From Kyrpidia spormannii (GTDB lineage Bacteria; Bacillota; Bacilli; Kyrpidiales; Kyrpidiaceae), in the NCBI RefSeq assembly GCF_002804065.1, contig NZ_CP024955.1, positions 3,038,001-3,102,000 of the forward strand: DNA of 64,000 bases, read 5' to 3'. Each line of letters starts with the position of its first letter. Position 1 is the stretch's first letter. The position numbers and the translations under genes were made by a program. Below the pieces are notes generated by a model. The model saw only the letters and a list, made by a program, of their open reading frames with translations. It was not told the DNA's origin and did no database searches. Of this stretch, positions 1-8,397 are shown piece after piece.

Positions 1-883
1 TATAGGTAACGGGAACACCGTCAAGGAATTGTTTGAGACCGGAAAACTGCAAAACATCAGATCGGTATGTCCGTCTAAGATATTGCGGCCACTCAAAATC
101 TCCATCGAGAGCTGACAAAAAATGAATACGAGAGGTCAATTCTCCCGATCGTTCAAGTTCCTCGTACGTTTCTAGGTCTCCCAGGTTGAGACCAGGCAAA
201 GGAAACATATCATGGACAGATGTAACACCTTGCCGTGCGCATTCCTTCAAAAAGCCTTTAATGAGGTTCCGGCGCCTGGATTTCGACAAGCTCAATGCTT
301 CTTTCGCTAGACCCATAGCCGTTTCATACAAAAAGCCCGACGGACTCCCATCAGGTTCCCGTTCAATCCGACCAAAGGGCGGGTCAGGAGTTTCTTTGGT
401 AATCCCCACCACTTCTAATCCCTTAGTGTTAAGCCAAGCACCGTGAAATTCGGCGTTGAACAAAAACACTGGACGATCTGGAATCAGTCGGTCCAAGGTG
501 GAACGATGTGGTAAACGCTTAGAGTTCCAAAAAGTATGGTACCATCCCCAACCGAGAACCCACGGATCGTCAGGTCGCGTATCTGCGAACCGTTTGACCA
601 TAAGGGCCGCCTCCTCCTCAGACGTGGCCGAGGTTAAATCTACCGTTTCCAGACATAGACTGCCCAATACAACATGCAAATGAAAATCATGAAACCCCGG
701 CATGATCAGTTGGTTCCCGAATCGGAAGACCTTCGTGTTAGGACCGCGAAGGTCTCGAACCTCAGAGAGTGACCCTACAGCTAAGATGCGATCACCCCCG
801 ACTGCTACACAGCCGGGCTCGGGACCTGCGGTCATTCCTGTAAACAATGCCTCACTTTCTAGAATCCAATCTGCCTTTCGCAT
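1..883 (-). CDS. Amidohydrolase, YtcJ-like, partial (C-terminus outside window)
   Basis: The reading frame stays open from the ATG at 883 to the window edge, giving about 294 residues. It has the metal-binding D-x-H-x-H motif of the amidohydrolase superfamily (D66, H68, H70, in MPGFHDFHLH). The order that follows (a GWGWYHTFW segment, then FNAEFHGAWLNTKGL and the VTSVHDM strand) fits the YtcJ/exoenzyme-regulatory AepA-like branch, whose members hydrolyse amide or imide bonds. The start overlaps the end of the upstream carbon-nitrogen hydrolase gene by 32 bases, so the two are probably translated together in an operon with the permease further upstream. Substrate is not known; with its neighbours, an N-acyl or N-carbamoyl compound is plausible (inference). 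Confidence 0.85.
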   Translation of the reverse strand, partial: MRKADWILESEALFTGMTAGPEPGCVAVGGDRILAVGSLSEVRDLRGPNTKVFRFGNQLIMPGFHDFHLHVVLGSLCLETVDLTSATSEEEAALMVKRFADTRPDDPWVLGWGWYHTFWNSKRLPHRSTLDRLIPDRPVFLFNAEFHGAWLNTKGLEVVGITKETPDPPFGRIEREPDGSPSGFLYETAMGLAKEALSLSKSRRRNLIKGFLKECARQGVTSVHDMFPLPGLNLGDLETYEELERSGELTSRIHFLSALDGDFEWPQYLRRTYRSDVLQFSGLKQFLDGVPVTY

Positions 884-1751
884 GGACTTTGCCTCCCGCC
901 TGGAAATTCTCAAGTTCTAAGAGTGGCTGGTACGTCTCGACTCGACGATCTCGTAAAAACTGTAAAAGATTACGTGCAAAACTTATATCCGTAAGATCGA
1001 CAGTACATAAAAGCAAACCCTCTTGGTCACTTAATGATTCTTTTATCTCACCGAAGGGATCGCTCACAAATGAACCTCCGTAGAAAGTCATTTGATCTTC
1101 TTGTCCCACTCGGTTTACAGCCGCCACAAAAACACCATTGTAAATCCCCTGGGCTGAAATAGCCTTTTCCCAGGCTCTTTTAGTAGAAATATGTGGGTGT
1201 TCTGGCTCTGACCCAATTGCGGATGGGAAGAATAAAATTTCTGCCCCTCGTAAGGCCAGTATCCGGCTCACCTCCGGGAACCACTCATCCCAACAAATCC
1301 CTACGCCAATCACCCCGTATTGAGTGGCGTAAACAGGGTATCCTGTGTTTCCTGGAGAAAAATAATACTTCTCGTAATACTGTGGACTTTCTGGTATGTG
1401 GTTTTTTCGAGTGACTCCAAGCATCGTTCCGTCGGCGTCGAACACCGCCGCACTGTTGAAATACATTCCCTTCCCCGCCCGCTCGTAAAAGGGAACGATT
1501 AAAACAATCCCGAGTTCCGCCGCTACACGTCCCATACGTTCGAGCAGAGGCCCGTCAGTCGGCTGAGCTAAATTATAGTTTTCCATAGCAACCCGCTGCG
1601 GGAAATATTGCAAATGAAACAACTCCTGCAGGCATACAATTTGAGCACCTTTAGTAGCTGCATCCTGAATTGCTGAGATAGTACGTTCTATATTCGCTTC
1701 CGGATCTGGTGTGCAGTGTAACTGAATCAATCCCATTGTAACGGCACGCAT
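852..1751 (-). CDS. Carbon-nitrogen hydrolase (nitrilase superfamily, N-carbamoylputrescine amidase / beta-ureidopropionase-like)
   Basis: This 299-residue cytoplasmic hydrolase carries the whole nitrilase-superfamily triad: E43 in LQELF, K116 in RKNHIP and the nucleophile C153 in GICWDEWFPE. The CWDxWFPE block and the length match N-carbamoylputrescine amidase and beta-ureidopropionase, which release ammonia and CO2 from N-carbamoyl amines. It lies 31 bases downstream of an APC-family permease and overlaps an amidohydrolase, so an import-then-hydrolyse pathway is likely. A PreA (dihydropyrimidine dehydrogenase) fragment elsewhere in the window makes an N-carbamoyl beta-amino acid a reasonable substrate guess, but the sequence does not prove it. 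Confidence 0.88.
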   Translation of the reverse strand: MRAVTMGLIQLHCTPDPEANIERTISAIQDAATKGAQIVCLQELFHLQYFPQRVAMENYNLAQPTDGPLLERMGRVAAELGIVLIVPFYERAGKGMYFNSAAVFDADGTMLGVTRKNHIPESPQYYEKYYFSPGNTGYPVYATQYGVIGVGICWDEWFPEVSRILALRGAEILFFPSAIGSEPEHPHISTKRAWEKAISAQGIYNGVFVAAVNRVGQEDQMTFYGGSFVSDPFGEIKESLSDQEGLLLCTVDLTDISFARNLLQFLRDRRVETYQPLLELENFQAGGKVHAKGRLDSRK

Positions 1752-1782
1752 GACTTGCCCTCCTCAAGATATGAACTCTTTT

Positions 1783-3123
1783 TCAATCCATCTCGCTAAA
1801 ATCAAATTCAGGAGGACGTAGACGAAACATTTTCGTCAACACCGCCAAATAAAGGATGCCACAAATAGCCCACACGGCCCCAAGCAAAATGGCATGTTTG
1901 TCTAGACTCGTCCACAACCAGAACGTGACGATGGCACCGATTAACGGCAGGATTAAGTAACTAGGAATGTCCTTAAGAGTTCGCTTTTTTTCTCTCACAA
2001 AATAATGCGCAATCACAGATAGGTTTACGAAGGTAAAAGCAACCAGTGCCCCAAAATTGATAAAAGAAACAGCAGTTACGAGATCAAGTACCAAAGCGGT
2101 CAAAGAAAATAGCGTCACCAATAAGAGGTTGAACATCGGGGTGCGATAAGTGGGGTGAATATAACCAAAAACCTTTTTCGGCAATACCCCGTCCCTGCCC
2201 ATGGCATAGAGCAATCTCGCCACGCTCGCCTGGGCGGACAATGCTGAGGCAAAACATCCTACCACATAACCGGCAATAAAAATTGAGGCGAAAAGATTGC
2301 CCCCGATAAAACGCGCAATGTCAAACGCAGCAGCATCCGGATTAGTAAACGAGTTATAGTCGGGGTATACGAGTTGAGTAAAATAAGACACGATAATGAA
2401 CATTATGCCGCCAATCATTGTTACCAAGAGAATGCCCTTGGGGATAGTTGTTGAAGGTTCAATGGTTTCCTCGGTAAACGTAGAGACTGCATCAAAGCCG
2501 AGGAAAGAAAGACAAAGGATTGATGCTCCAGCCAGGATCATGGAAAAGGTACCATCAGGATTATTAAAAGGTAGTGTGGACAACAGGGTTCCCGCACCCT
2601 GACCCGAAAGCAGCCCTCTGATCGACAGGCCAACAAAAATAATCATGATCAGAACCTGAAACAGGATCAATAAGAGATTCACGTTTTTGGCCAAGCGTAG
2701 CCCCAGGATATTGATCACAGTGGCAAGGAGATTGAATAAAATAATCCATATCCAGGCTGGTACCCCCGGAAGTGCTGCAGATAGAAAGATACCAGCCAAT
2801 AAATAGTTAATCATGGGGAGGAATAAGTAGTCCATGAGAACAGCCCAACCTACCAGGAAACCCAACTGAGGGCTCATTGATTTTTGGGTATACGTATATG
2901 CCGAGCCTGAAAACGGATAGGCCCTGACCATTTTCCCATAACTTAACGCGGTAAAAAACATACCAACAAGTGCCACTACGTAAGAAGCAGCGACTTGCCC
3001 ATGGGTTGTCTGGGCGACCACGCCGTAAGTCGAGAATACCGTCATTGGAACCATATAAGCCAATCCAAAGAGAACCACTGGCCAAAGAGTCAAGCTTCGG
3101 TGCAAACGAACCTCCGAATTCAT
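1783..3123 (-). CDS. APC-family amino acid / amine permease
   Basis: The protein has about 446 residues and roughly 12 hydrophobic segments. The N-terminal region (SLTLWPVVLFGLAYMVPMTVF) and the YTYTQKSMSPQLGFLVGW and ILCLSFLGFDAVSTFTEE blocks are typical of the amino acid-polyamine-organocation (APC) family of cation-coupled importers. The ATG at 3123 is preferred over one 27 bases upstream because it has a GGGAG ribosome site six or seven bases before it. It is the first gene of a leftward operon with the nitrilase-like hydrolase and the amidohydrolase. A near-perfect -24/-12 promoter lies about 110 bases upstream, so expression probably needs sigma-54 and an activator. Confidence 0.9.
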   Translation of the reverse strand: MNSEVRLHRSLTLWPVVLFGLAYMVPMTVFSTYGVVAQTTHGQVAASYVVALVGMFFTALSYGKMVRAYPFSGSAYTYTQKSMSPQLGFLVGWAVLMDYLFLPMINYLLAGIFLSAALPGVPAWIWIILFNLLATVINILGLRLAKNVNLLLILFQVLIMIIFVGLSIRGLLSGQGAGTLLSTLPFNNPDGTFSMILAGASILCLSFLGFDAVSTFTEETIEPSTTIPKGILLVTMIGGIMFIIVSYFTQLVYPDYNSFTNPDAAAFDIARFIGGNLFASIFIAGYVVGCFASALSAQASVARLLYAMGRDGVLPKKVFGYIHPTYRTPMFNLLLVTLFSLTALVLDLVTAVSFINFGALVAFTFVNLSVIAHYFVREKKRTLKDIPSYLILPLIGAIVTFWLWTSLDKHAILLGAVWAICGILYLAVLTKMFRLRPPEFDFSEMD

Positions 3124-3234
3124 ATCGCTTCTCCCTTCCCAAAAATGCACAGAGTTCTGCTAGTATGATAAAAACCTAGGTTTGGGAATCTCCTTCGACT
3201 TCCTCCTTCCGTGCTATAGATATCTAGGATAGAA

Positions 3235-3250
3235 TGCAAGAAACGTGCCG
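3235..3250 (-). promoter_or_regulatory. Sigma-54 (-24/-12) promoter of the permease operon
   Basis: Read leftward the site is GGCACG-TTTC-TTGCA. The -24 GG (3249-3248) and -12 GC (3237-3236) are exactly ten bases apart, matching the consensus TGGCACG-N4-TTGCW. It drives toward the permease start at 3123. One of the sigma-54 activators in the window, perhaps the one starting at 4258, is the likely partner (inference). Confidence 0.8.
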
Positions 3251-3310
3251 GCATGTTACAGACGGTAACCCAGACTTTTGCGCCACCACAGCTTCTACAC
3301 ACAGTGTGTT

Positions 3311-3328
3311 TTATGCGCATCTGCATAA
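3311..3328. promoter_or_regulatory. Candidate activator site (inverted repeat TTATGC-N6-GCATAA)
   Basis: A six-base inverted repeat with a six-base spacer lies about 60 bases upstream of the sigma-54 promoter at 3235-3250. This is the usual distance for an enhancer-binding-protein site. No other copy was found, so the role is inferred from position and symmetry only. Confidence 0.35.
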
Positions 3329-3580
3329 TATATGATTTTGTGGATGAGTCCATGTAAGGTTAGCGGAATAACTAAGCGTTGACCCCCTTGCTCAATGAGC
3401 GATAATCTGCCATTTTCAGGACTATTACGCTGTACGTGACTTATACGAGATGCCGAGTTCTTGTTTATGCTCAGGCTGGCAAGTAAGATGAACTGTAAGT
3501 TGGTTAGGACACGACTGAATATCCACTGTGGTGCTCGTTTAAGTGAAAATAGCACCCTCCCCGACTAAGGAGTGAATTCC

Positions 3581-4231
3581 ATGCCCGAGAACATCCAAGA
3601 ATTTCGAAACGCTTTGCTCGCCGCGGCCCACCGTTTGGCAGCTCGGGGCCTGGTCCCGGGGACAACCGGCAATGTCAGTCTTCGGATTCCGGGAACCAAC
3701 CGGTTTCTCATCACCCCAACCGGCATCCCCTATGACGGCCTCACCCCTTCGGACATGGTGGAGGTCAACCTGCAAGGCTCCGTCGTGGAAGGAAACCGAA
3801 AGCCTTCTAGTGAGACGCCCCTTCACACCCGCATCTACCACAACCACCCTTGGGCCGGAGCCGTAGTGCACACCCATTCGATGTTCGCCACCACTTTCGC
3901 CGTATTGAACGAGGCCATCCCCGCCGTCCACTACGTCATTGCAGGGATGGGAACGGATATTCCAGTGGCAAAATACGCCACTTACGGTTCCGAGGATCTG
4001 GCCGCAAACGCCGCCGAACTCATCTCGCCCGAGCGGCGGGCGATCCTTCTTCAAAACCACGGCGTCATTACGGTAGGCGGCCATCTGGATGAAGCCCTTC
4101 ACCACGCTGAAACGGTGGAATATCTGGCGGAGCTTTACTATCGCGCCAGGTCCATCGGCTCACCGAATATCCTGCCGGACGAGGAAATCCGCCGGGTGGC
4201 GGAGAAGTTTAAAACATATGGACAACGATAA
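3581..4231 (+). CDS. Class II aldolase/adducin family protein (L-fuculose-phosphate aldolase-like)
   Basis: The 216-residue protein has the class II aldolase signature: GTTGNVSLR near residues 27-35, a catalytic-type glutamate E79 (SSETPLHT), and zinc ligands H97 and H99 (VVHTHS) and H160 (LLQNHG). Relatives cleave sugar phosphates or dehydrate methylthioribulose phosphate, and many are unassigned. The ATG at 3581 follows an AAGGAGTG ribosome site at 3567-3574; an in-frame GTG at 3572 lies inside that site and is rejected. The sigma-54 activator starts 26 bases downstream, so the two may share a transcript. Confidence 0.88.
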   Translation: MPENIQEFRNALLAAAHRLAARGLVPGTTGNVSLRIPGTNRFLITPTGIPYDGLTPSDMVEVNLQGSVVEGNRKPSSETPLHTRIYHNHPWAGAVVHTHSMFATTFAVLNEAIPAVHYVIAGMGTDIPVAKYATYGSEDLAANAAELISPERRAILLQNHGVITVGGHLDEALHHAETVEYLAELYYRARSIGSPNILPDEEIRRVAEKFKTYGQR

Positions 4232-4257
4232 ATTCTTCGCAACAAGGGGGAGTGCTT

Positions 4258-5664
4258 GTGTCAAAATCCTCCCGCCAACCATCTCATCGCCTAGATTCCA
4301 TCGTGACGACTCACCCTTTAGAATGGCTTCAGGCAATTATTGCCTCGATTAACGATGGGATTCTTGTCATCGATAGCGCCGGAATCGTCAGAATGGTCAA
4401 CCCTGAATATACGAAAATAACCGGTGTCCGACCAGATGAAATCATTGGCAGGCCCTTGCTCGATGTTCGGCCCGGTGCCCAGCTTGTGTCCGTCCTGCAG
4501 GACGGACACAGTCGGTCGGGTGTGTTTCGCAGTGAAGGAGGGGTAGAATACGTCGTGGACATGGCGCCGATCATCATCGATGGCAAGGTGGTCGGTGCCG
4601 TGTCGATCAGCAAGGCGATGACAGAGGTACATGCCCTATACCAACAATTAAAAAAACACAAGGAGAAAGTGGATATCCTCGAGAAGACTATCGGGTCCAT
4701 GGCCAAAGCCCGGTATACATTTGAAGATATTATCGGAAAAGAAGGAGGGCTGCGCACCACCGTTACAATGGCGCGCAAAGCCGCAGAAACGGACCTGCCC
4801 GTACTCATTACTGGCGAAAGCGGGACTGGCAAGGAACTATTTGCCCAAGCAATCCATAACAAGAGTACCCGCGCCAATGGACCTTTTGTACCTGTCAACT
4901 GCTCGGCGATACCAAATGAGCTTTTGGAAAGTGAATTATTCGGTTACGAAGAAGGAGCTTTTACTGCCGCCAAACGGGGTGGTAAAGTCGGACTATTCGA
5001 GCTTGCCGATCACGGGACAATCTTTCTCGACGAAATCGGAGATCTTTCCTATCATCTCCAAGCCAAACTGTTGCGCGTCCTTCAAGAAAAAACTGTACGG
5101 CGGGTGGGGGGGACCCGGGAACGAACAGTTAATCTCCGCATTATTGCGGCGACCAACAAGAACTTGGATCAACTCATCCGGAAGTCCAGGTTCCGAGAAG
5201 ATCTGTATTATCGACTCAGTGTGGTCAACCTGCACATTCCGCCCTTGAGAGAGCGAAAAGAAGATCTATTGCCTCTAATATATTTCTTTTTGGGAAATTC
5301 GACGGTCGAATCCGGAAAACCTTGTTACTCGATCAGTGAAGAAGCGATCAATGTCTTACAATCCTATGATTGGCCCGGTAATGTCCGAGAACTTAAAAAT
5401 GCCATCGAATATGCGACCTGTATGGCAAACGACTGGACCATTACGGTAGAGGATTTGCCCAGCACCATCCCCAGGACCCTTGGAACTGTCAGGGAGCCAT
5501 CAAGTACGTTAAAGGCCAAAGTCCGGGAACTTGAACTGGAGACAATCAGAGCGACCATAGAGAAATACGGAAACAGTACTGGGGCAAAGAAACGGGCAGC
5601 TCAGGAACTGGGGATCTCCTTGGCCACTCTGTACAACAAAATGAATAGCTCCCCCAAGTCCTAA
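4258..5664 (+). CDS. Sigma-54-dependent transcriptional activator (PAS-AAA+-Fis HTH), GAFTAA variant
   Basis: The 468-residue protein has a PAS sensor (about 20-125), a short coiled linker, an AAA+ ATPase (about 155-400) and a C-terminal Fis-type helix-turn-helix (about 430-466). Walker A is GESGTGKE (186-193) and Walker B is IFLDE (255-259). The loop that contacts sigma-54 reads GAFTAA (233-238) instead of the usual GAFTGA. The GTG at 4258 is preferred because AGGGGGAG ends seven bases before it; an earlier GTG at 4252 lies against that site. It probably controls the CoA-transferase/transporter operon directly downstream, whose -24/-12 promoter and paired inverted repeats lie between the genes. 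Confidence 0.92.
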   Translation: MSKSSRQPSHRLDSIVTTHPLEWLQAIIASINDGILVIDSAGIVRMVNPEYTKITGVRPDEIIGRPLLDVRPGAQLVSVLQDGHSRSGVFRSEGGVEYVVDMAPIIIDGKVVGAVSISKAMTEVHALYQQLKKHKEKVDILEKTIGSMAKARYTFEDIIGKEGGLRTTVTMARKAAETDLPVLITGESGTGKELFAQAIHNKSTRANGPFVPVNCSAIPNELLESELFGYEEGAFTAAKRGGKVGLFELADHGTIFLDEIGDLSYHLQAKLLRVLQEKTVRRVGGTRERTVNLRIIAATNKNLDQLIRKSRFREDLYYRLSVVNLHIPPLRERKEDLLPLIYFFLGNSTVESGKPCYSISEEAINVLQSYDWPGNVRELKNAIEYATCMANDWTITVEDLPSTIPRTLGTVREPSSTLKAKVRELELETIRATIEKYGNSTGAKKRAAQELGISLATLYNKMNSSPKS

Positions 5665-5710
5665 CCGGATCAAACGCAATATTTCTATCTGTTTAGAAAA
5701 ACACATACTT

Positions 5711-5748
5711 ATTTCTAGAAAACTAGAAATCACGGCTCAACAGCCGTG
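5711..5748. promoter_or_regulatory. Two abutting perfect inverted repeats, candidate enhancer sites
   Basis: ATTTCTAG-AAAA-CTAGAAAT (5711-5730) is directly followed by CACGGCT-CAAC-AGCCGTG (5731-5748). Both have perfect arms (8 and 7 bases) and a 4-base spacer. They end about 58 bases upstream of the -24 element at 5807, the usual place for activator binding. The second could also form a weak terminator stem, but no T-run follows it. Confidence 0.5.
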
Positions 5749-5805
5749 CTGCAGAAAAATGAGATTGGCCCAGCTGAAAGGCATAGACTTTGGCTCTCCA
5801 AGAAA

Positions 5806-5821
5806 GGGAATGAATTTTGCA
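5806..5821 (+). promoter_or_regulatory. Sigma-54 (-24/-12) promoter of the CoA-transferase/Liv operon
   Basis: The sequence GGAATG-AATT-TTGCA has GG at 5807-5808 and GC at 5819-5820 with ten bases between. The -12 half is consensus; the -24 half deviates at two positions. It lies about 40-50 bases before the CoA-transferase start and downstream of the activator gene. Confidence 0.6.
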
Positions 5822-5867
5822 TGTGTTAATAATGCCACTCGGAATATGAATCAATGGGGTGAATACC

Positions 5868-7004
5868 TTGTCGGTTTTAAGGGGAATACGCATTTTGGAC
5901 TTCACACAGATCCTGTCCGGGCCTTTCGCCACGATGTTACTGGCAGACGCCGGAGCCGAAGTCGTTAAATTGGAAAGACCAGACGGGGACCCTACGCGAC
6001 ACTGGGGCCCGCCCTTTATCGGAGGAGAAAGTGTTTATTTTGCCGCGTTCAACCGCGGAAAAAAAAGTGTTCAGTTGGATCTTAAACGTCCGGACGATCT
6101 TGGGATCGTTCGGCAATTAGCGCTTGCCGCCGATGTGCTTATTGAGAACATTCGGCCAGGTTCCCTAGAAAAATACGGATTGGGTGCCGCCGAGCTGCGC
6201 AAGGTTCACCCGGGGCTCATCTACGTCTCTATCCGCGGGTATTCCGAATTTTCCCGCCGGGCGAACGACCCCGGCCTGGAAGTCATGCTGGAGGCGGAAT
6301 CGGGCCTGATGTCCATTACCGGCCCGGGGGAAGACGGTATGCCCGTGCGCCTTGGAGTTGCGGCAATTGACATGATGACCGGTCTTCTGGCCGTCAGTTG
6401 CGTCTACAGTGCGCTTTTGCAAAGAGAGCGTACCGGGGAGGGAGCCTATATCTCCGTCAGCCTGGAAGAAACGGCAGCGCTGCTCATGACTCACCCCTGG
6501 CTCATGTACTTGGCGGGAAATGTCGAATACAAAGCAGCTGGCACCGAACACCCGAACATCGCCCCCTATGAAATGTTTTCAACGATGGATCGCCCACTCA
6601 TCCTGGGAGCTGTGGATGATCAACAATTTCGACGTTTGGCCCACGCCCTGGGCCATCCGGAGTGGCCGCAGAAGAGTGAATGGGCGACCAACGAAGCACG
6701 GGTGGCGGACAGAAGGCATTTACACGAGTCGATTGAAAAAGAGTTGGTCACCCGCACAGCCGAACATTGGAAAAATACGTTTACAAGGGCCAACTTGCCG
6801 GTGGCCATTGTAGAATCGGTGTCCTCGGCGGCGACAAAATGGGCGATGAGCAAAGTGCCCCGCATTACCGCGAGACACCCGACCATGGGGCTGCTCTCCT
6901 GGCCGACCTCACCGTGGAAGAAATACGGCGGGGAAATGACGGGACCACCCGTTTTGGGAAATGCTACGGATGAGGTCCTCAGAACTTGGCTGGAAGGTCG
7001 TTGA
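5868..7004 (+). CDS. Family III acyl-CoA transferase (CaiB/BaiF)
   Basis: About 378 residues. The opening GIRILDFTQILSGPFATMLLADAGAEVVKLERPDGDPTR region is diagnostic of family III CoA-transferases, which move CoA between carboxylic acids through a glutamyl/aspartyl anhydride. The block LGVAAIDMMTGLLAV and the TEHPNIAPYE segment also fit. A TTG start at 5868 has a GGGGTG ribosome site six bases ahead; a GTG at 5859 would add three residues. It is the first gene after the sigma-54 promoter and precedes a Liv-type ABC transporter and an acyl-CoA synthetase, suggesting import and CoA activation of an organic or amino acid. The substrate cannot be read from the sequence. Confidence 0.88.
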   Translation: MSVLRGIRILDFTQILSGPFATMLLADAGAEVVKLERPDGDPTRHWGPPFIGGESVYFAAFNRGKKSVQLDLKRPDDLGIVRQLALAADVLIENIRPGSLEKYGLGAAELRKVHPGLIYVSIRGYSEFSRRANDPGLEVMLEAESGLMSITGPGEDGMPVRLGVAAIDMMTGLLAVSCVYSALLQRERTGEGAYISVSLEETAALLMTHPWLMYLAGNVEYKAAGTEHPNIAPYEMFSTMDRPLILGAVDDQQFRRLAHALGHPEWPQKSEWATNEARVADRRHLHESIEKELVTRTAEHWKNTFTRANLPVAIVESVSSAATKWAMSKVPRITARHPTMGLLSWPTSPWKKYGGEMTGPPVLGNATDEVLRTWLEGR

Positions 7005-7107
7005 GGCAACAATGATAGGGGGGTGATCATCAAGGAAAGCATCTGTCAAACATCATTGTCGCCAGATTTTCTATATGAATACAAAAATACAGATCGGAGG
7101 TCATTCG

Positions 7108-8358
7108 ATGATAAAAAAACGCCCGCTTCTTTCAACCCTAGCGTTAGTTTCTCTCGTACTCGCCGGTTGCAACACCGCCGCAAATACACCGACCAACAGC
7201 GGCAGTTCCGGCGGCAGTGCCGGGGGAGGAGGCGACACCGTCAAGGTGGCGGCCATCACTTCATTTACGACTTCTACTGCGCCCCTCGGGATACCCGGAT
7301 ATAACGCTGAAAAAATGGCAATTGACGAAATTAATGCCAAAGGAGGCTTGCTCGGCAAAAAAATTGAATTGGAGAAATTCGACGATAACGCCAAACCCAA
7401 TCTTGCTTCACAATATGCTCAAACCGCCATCCTCAACGATCACGTTGTGGCAATCTTTGGACCCGTGTCCAGCGCAAGCGCTGCGGCCATTGAGTCGGTG
7501 GCGGCTCAGAACAAGACACTGGTCTTCTTCCATACGAGCAACGACATCAACTTGACCACGAAGGGGTTCACGAAGTACGCCTTCCAAGTTGTTCCGAATA
7601 CGAACATGGAGGCAACGGCCGTGGCCCTATTCATCAAAGAAAAAGGGTGGAAGAGAATTGCGACCATTTCCCCCAACTATTCCTATGGCCGGGACACCGT
7701 CAACCATTTCTTACAGACACTGAAAGACGAAGGCGTTGACTATCAGGTCGTCGCCCAACAGTGGCCGCAACTCGGCACCACCGATTATAACAGCGACATC
7801 AGCGCGGTTTTGGCCGCAAAGCCGGACGTCGTTTTCAGCCCCCTTTACGGCGGGGATCTCGCCACCTTTGCAAAACAGGCCATCGGCTTTGGCCTATTTC
7901 AAAAAACCGCCTTCGTCAGCCAGATGGGCCCCACTGTACTCCAAACGTTGGGGAACGATGCTCCCGTCGGGGCATGGGGATACGCCCGGGCTCCCTTCTT
8001 TGCCATCGACACCCCCGGCGTGAAGGATTTTGTCGATAAATATCATAAACAGTACGGAGATTATCCGAATTCCTACGCCATTTTGGCATACACCGCCGTG
8101 CAAACCTGGGCCTACGGCGTTCAGAAAGCCGGAACCTTTGACGCCGACAAAGTGGCGGATGCCATCGCCGGAGCCACTATCGACACGATACGGGGCCCGA
8201 TCACGATCCGCAAAAGCGATCATCAGGCGGAAGTCGGGGAATGGGTTGGACATATTGCAAAAACGGACAAGTATCCCTTTGCGATCTGGGAGGAGATCAA
8301 GTACTTTCCTCCGAGCCAAATCATGAATGCTCCCGCACCCTCGACGTCAGCACAATAG
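7108..8358 (+). CDS. ABC transporter substrate-binding lipoprotein (branched-chain amino acid type, LivJ/K-like)
   Basis: The 416-residue protein has a lipoprotein signal peptide ending LVLAGC (lipid-modified C21), then a Ser/Gly-rich spacer. The periplasmic-binding type I fold follows (VKVAAITSFTTSTAPLGIPGYNAEKMAIDEINAKGG region), typical of branched-chain or amide/aromatic-acid binding proteins. It would be anchored on the outer face of the membrane. The ATG at 7108 follows a CGGAGG site at 7095-7100; a longer start at 7075 lacks one. It is followed by two permeases and two ATPases in the classic Liv order. Confidence 0.92.
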   Translation: MIKKRPLLSTLALVSLVLAGCNTAANTPTNSGSSGGSAGGGGDTVKVAAITSFTTSTAPLGIPGYNAEKMAIDEINAKGGLLGKKIELEKFDDNAKPNLASQYAQTAILNDHVVAIFGPVSSASAAAIESVAAQNKTLVFFHTSNDINLTTKGFTKYAFQVVPNTNMEATAVALFIKEKGWKRIATISPNYSYGRDTVNHFLQTLKDEGVDYQVVAQQWPQLGTTDYNSDISAVLAAKPDVVFSPLYGGDLATFAKQAIGFGLFQKTAFVSQMGPTVLQTLGNDAPVGAWGYARAPFFAIDTPGVKDFVDKYHKQYGDYPNSYAILAYTAVQTWAYGVQKAGTFDADKVADAIAGATIDTIRGPITIRKSDHQAEVGEWVGHIAKTDKYPFAIWEEIKYFPPSQIMNAPAPSTSAQ

Positions 8359-8397
8359 ATCGGCATCGGCCAATAAGGACGTGAAGGAGTCGACACC

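Noticed and set aside
3440-3580. Possible sigma-54 promoter before the class II aldolase
   Set aside because: GGCAAGTAAGATGA has GG but no GC ten bases on.
7005-7107. Possible sigma-54 promoter before the first Liv lipoprotein
   Set aside because: GGCAACAATGATAG lacks the -12 GC at the required spacing; the operon promoter at 5806 is enough.
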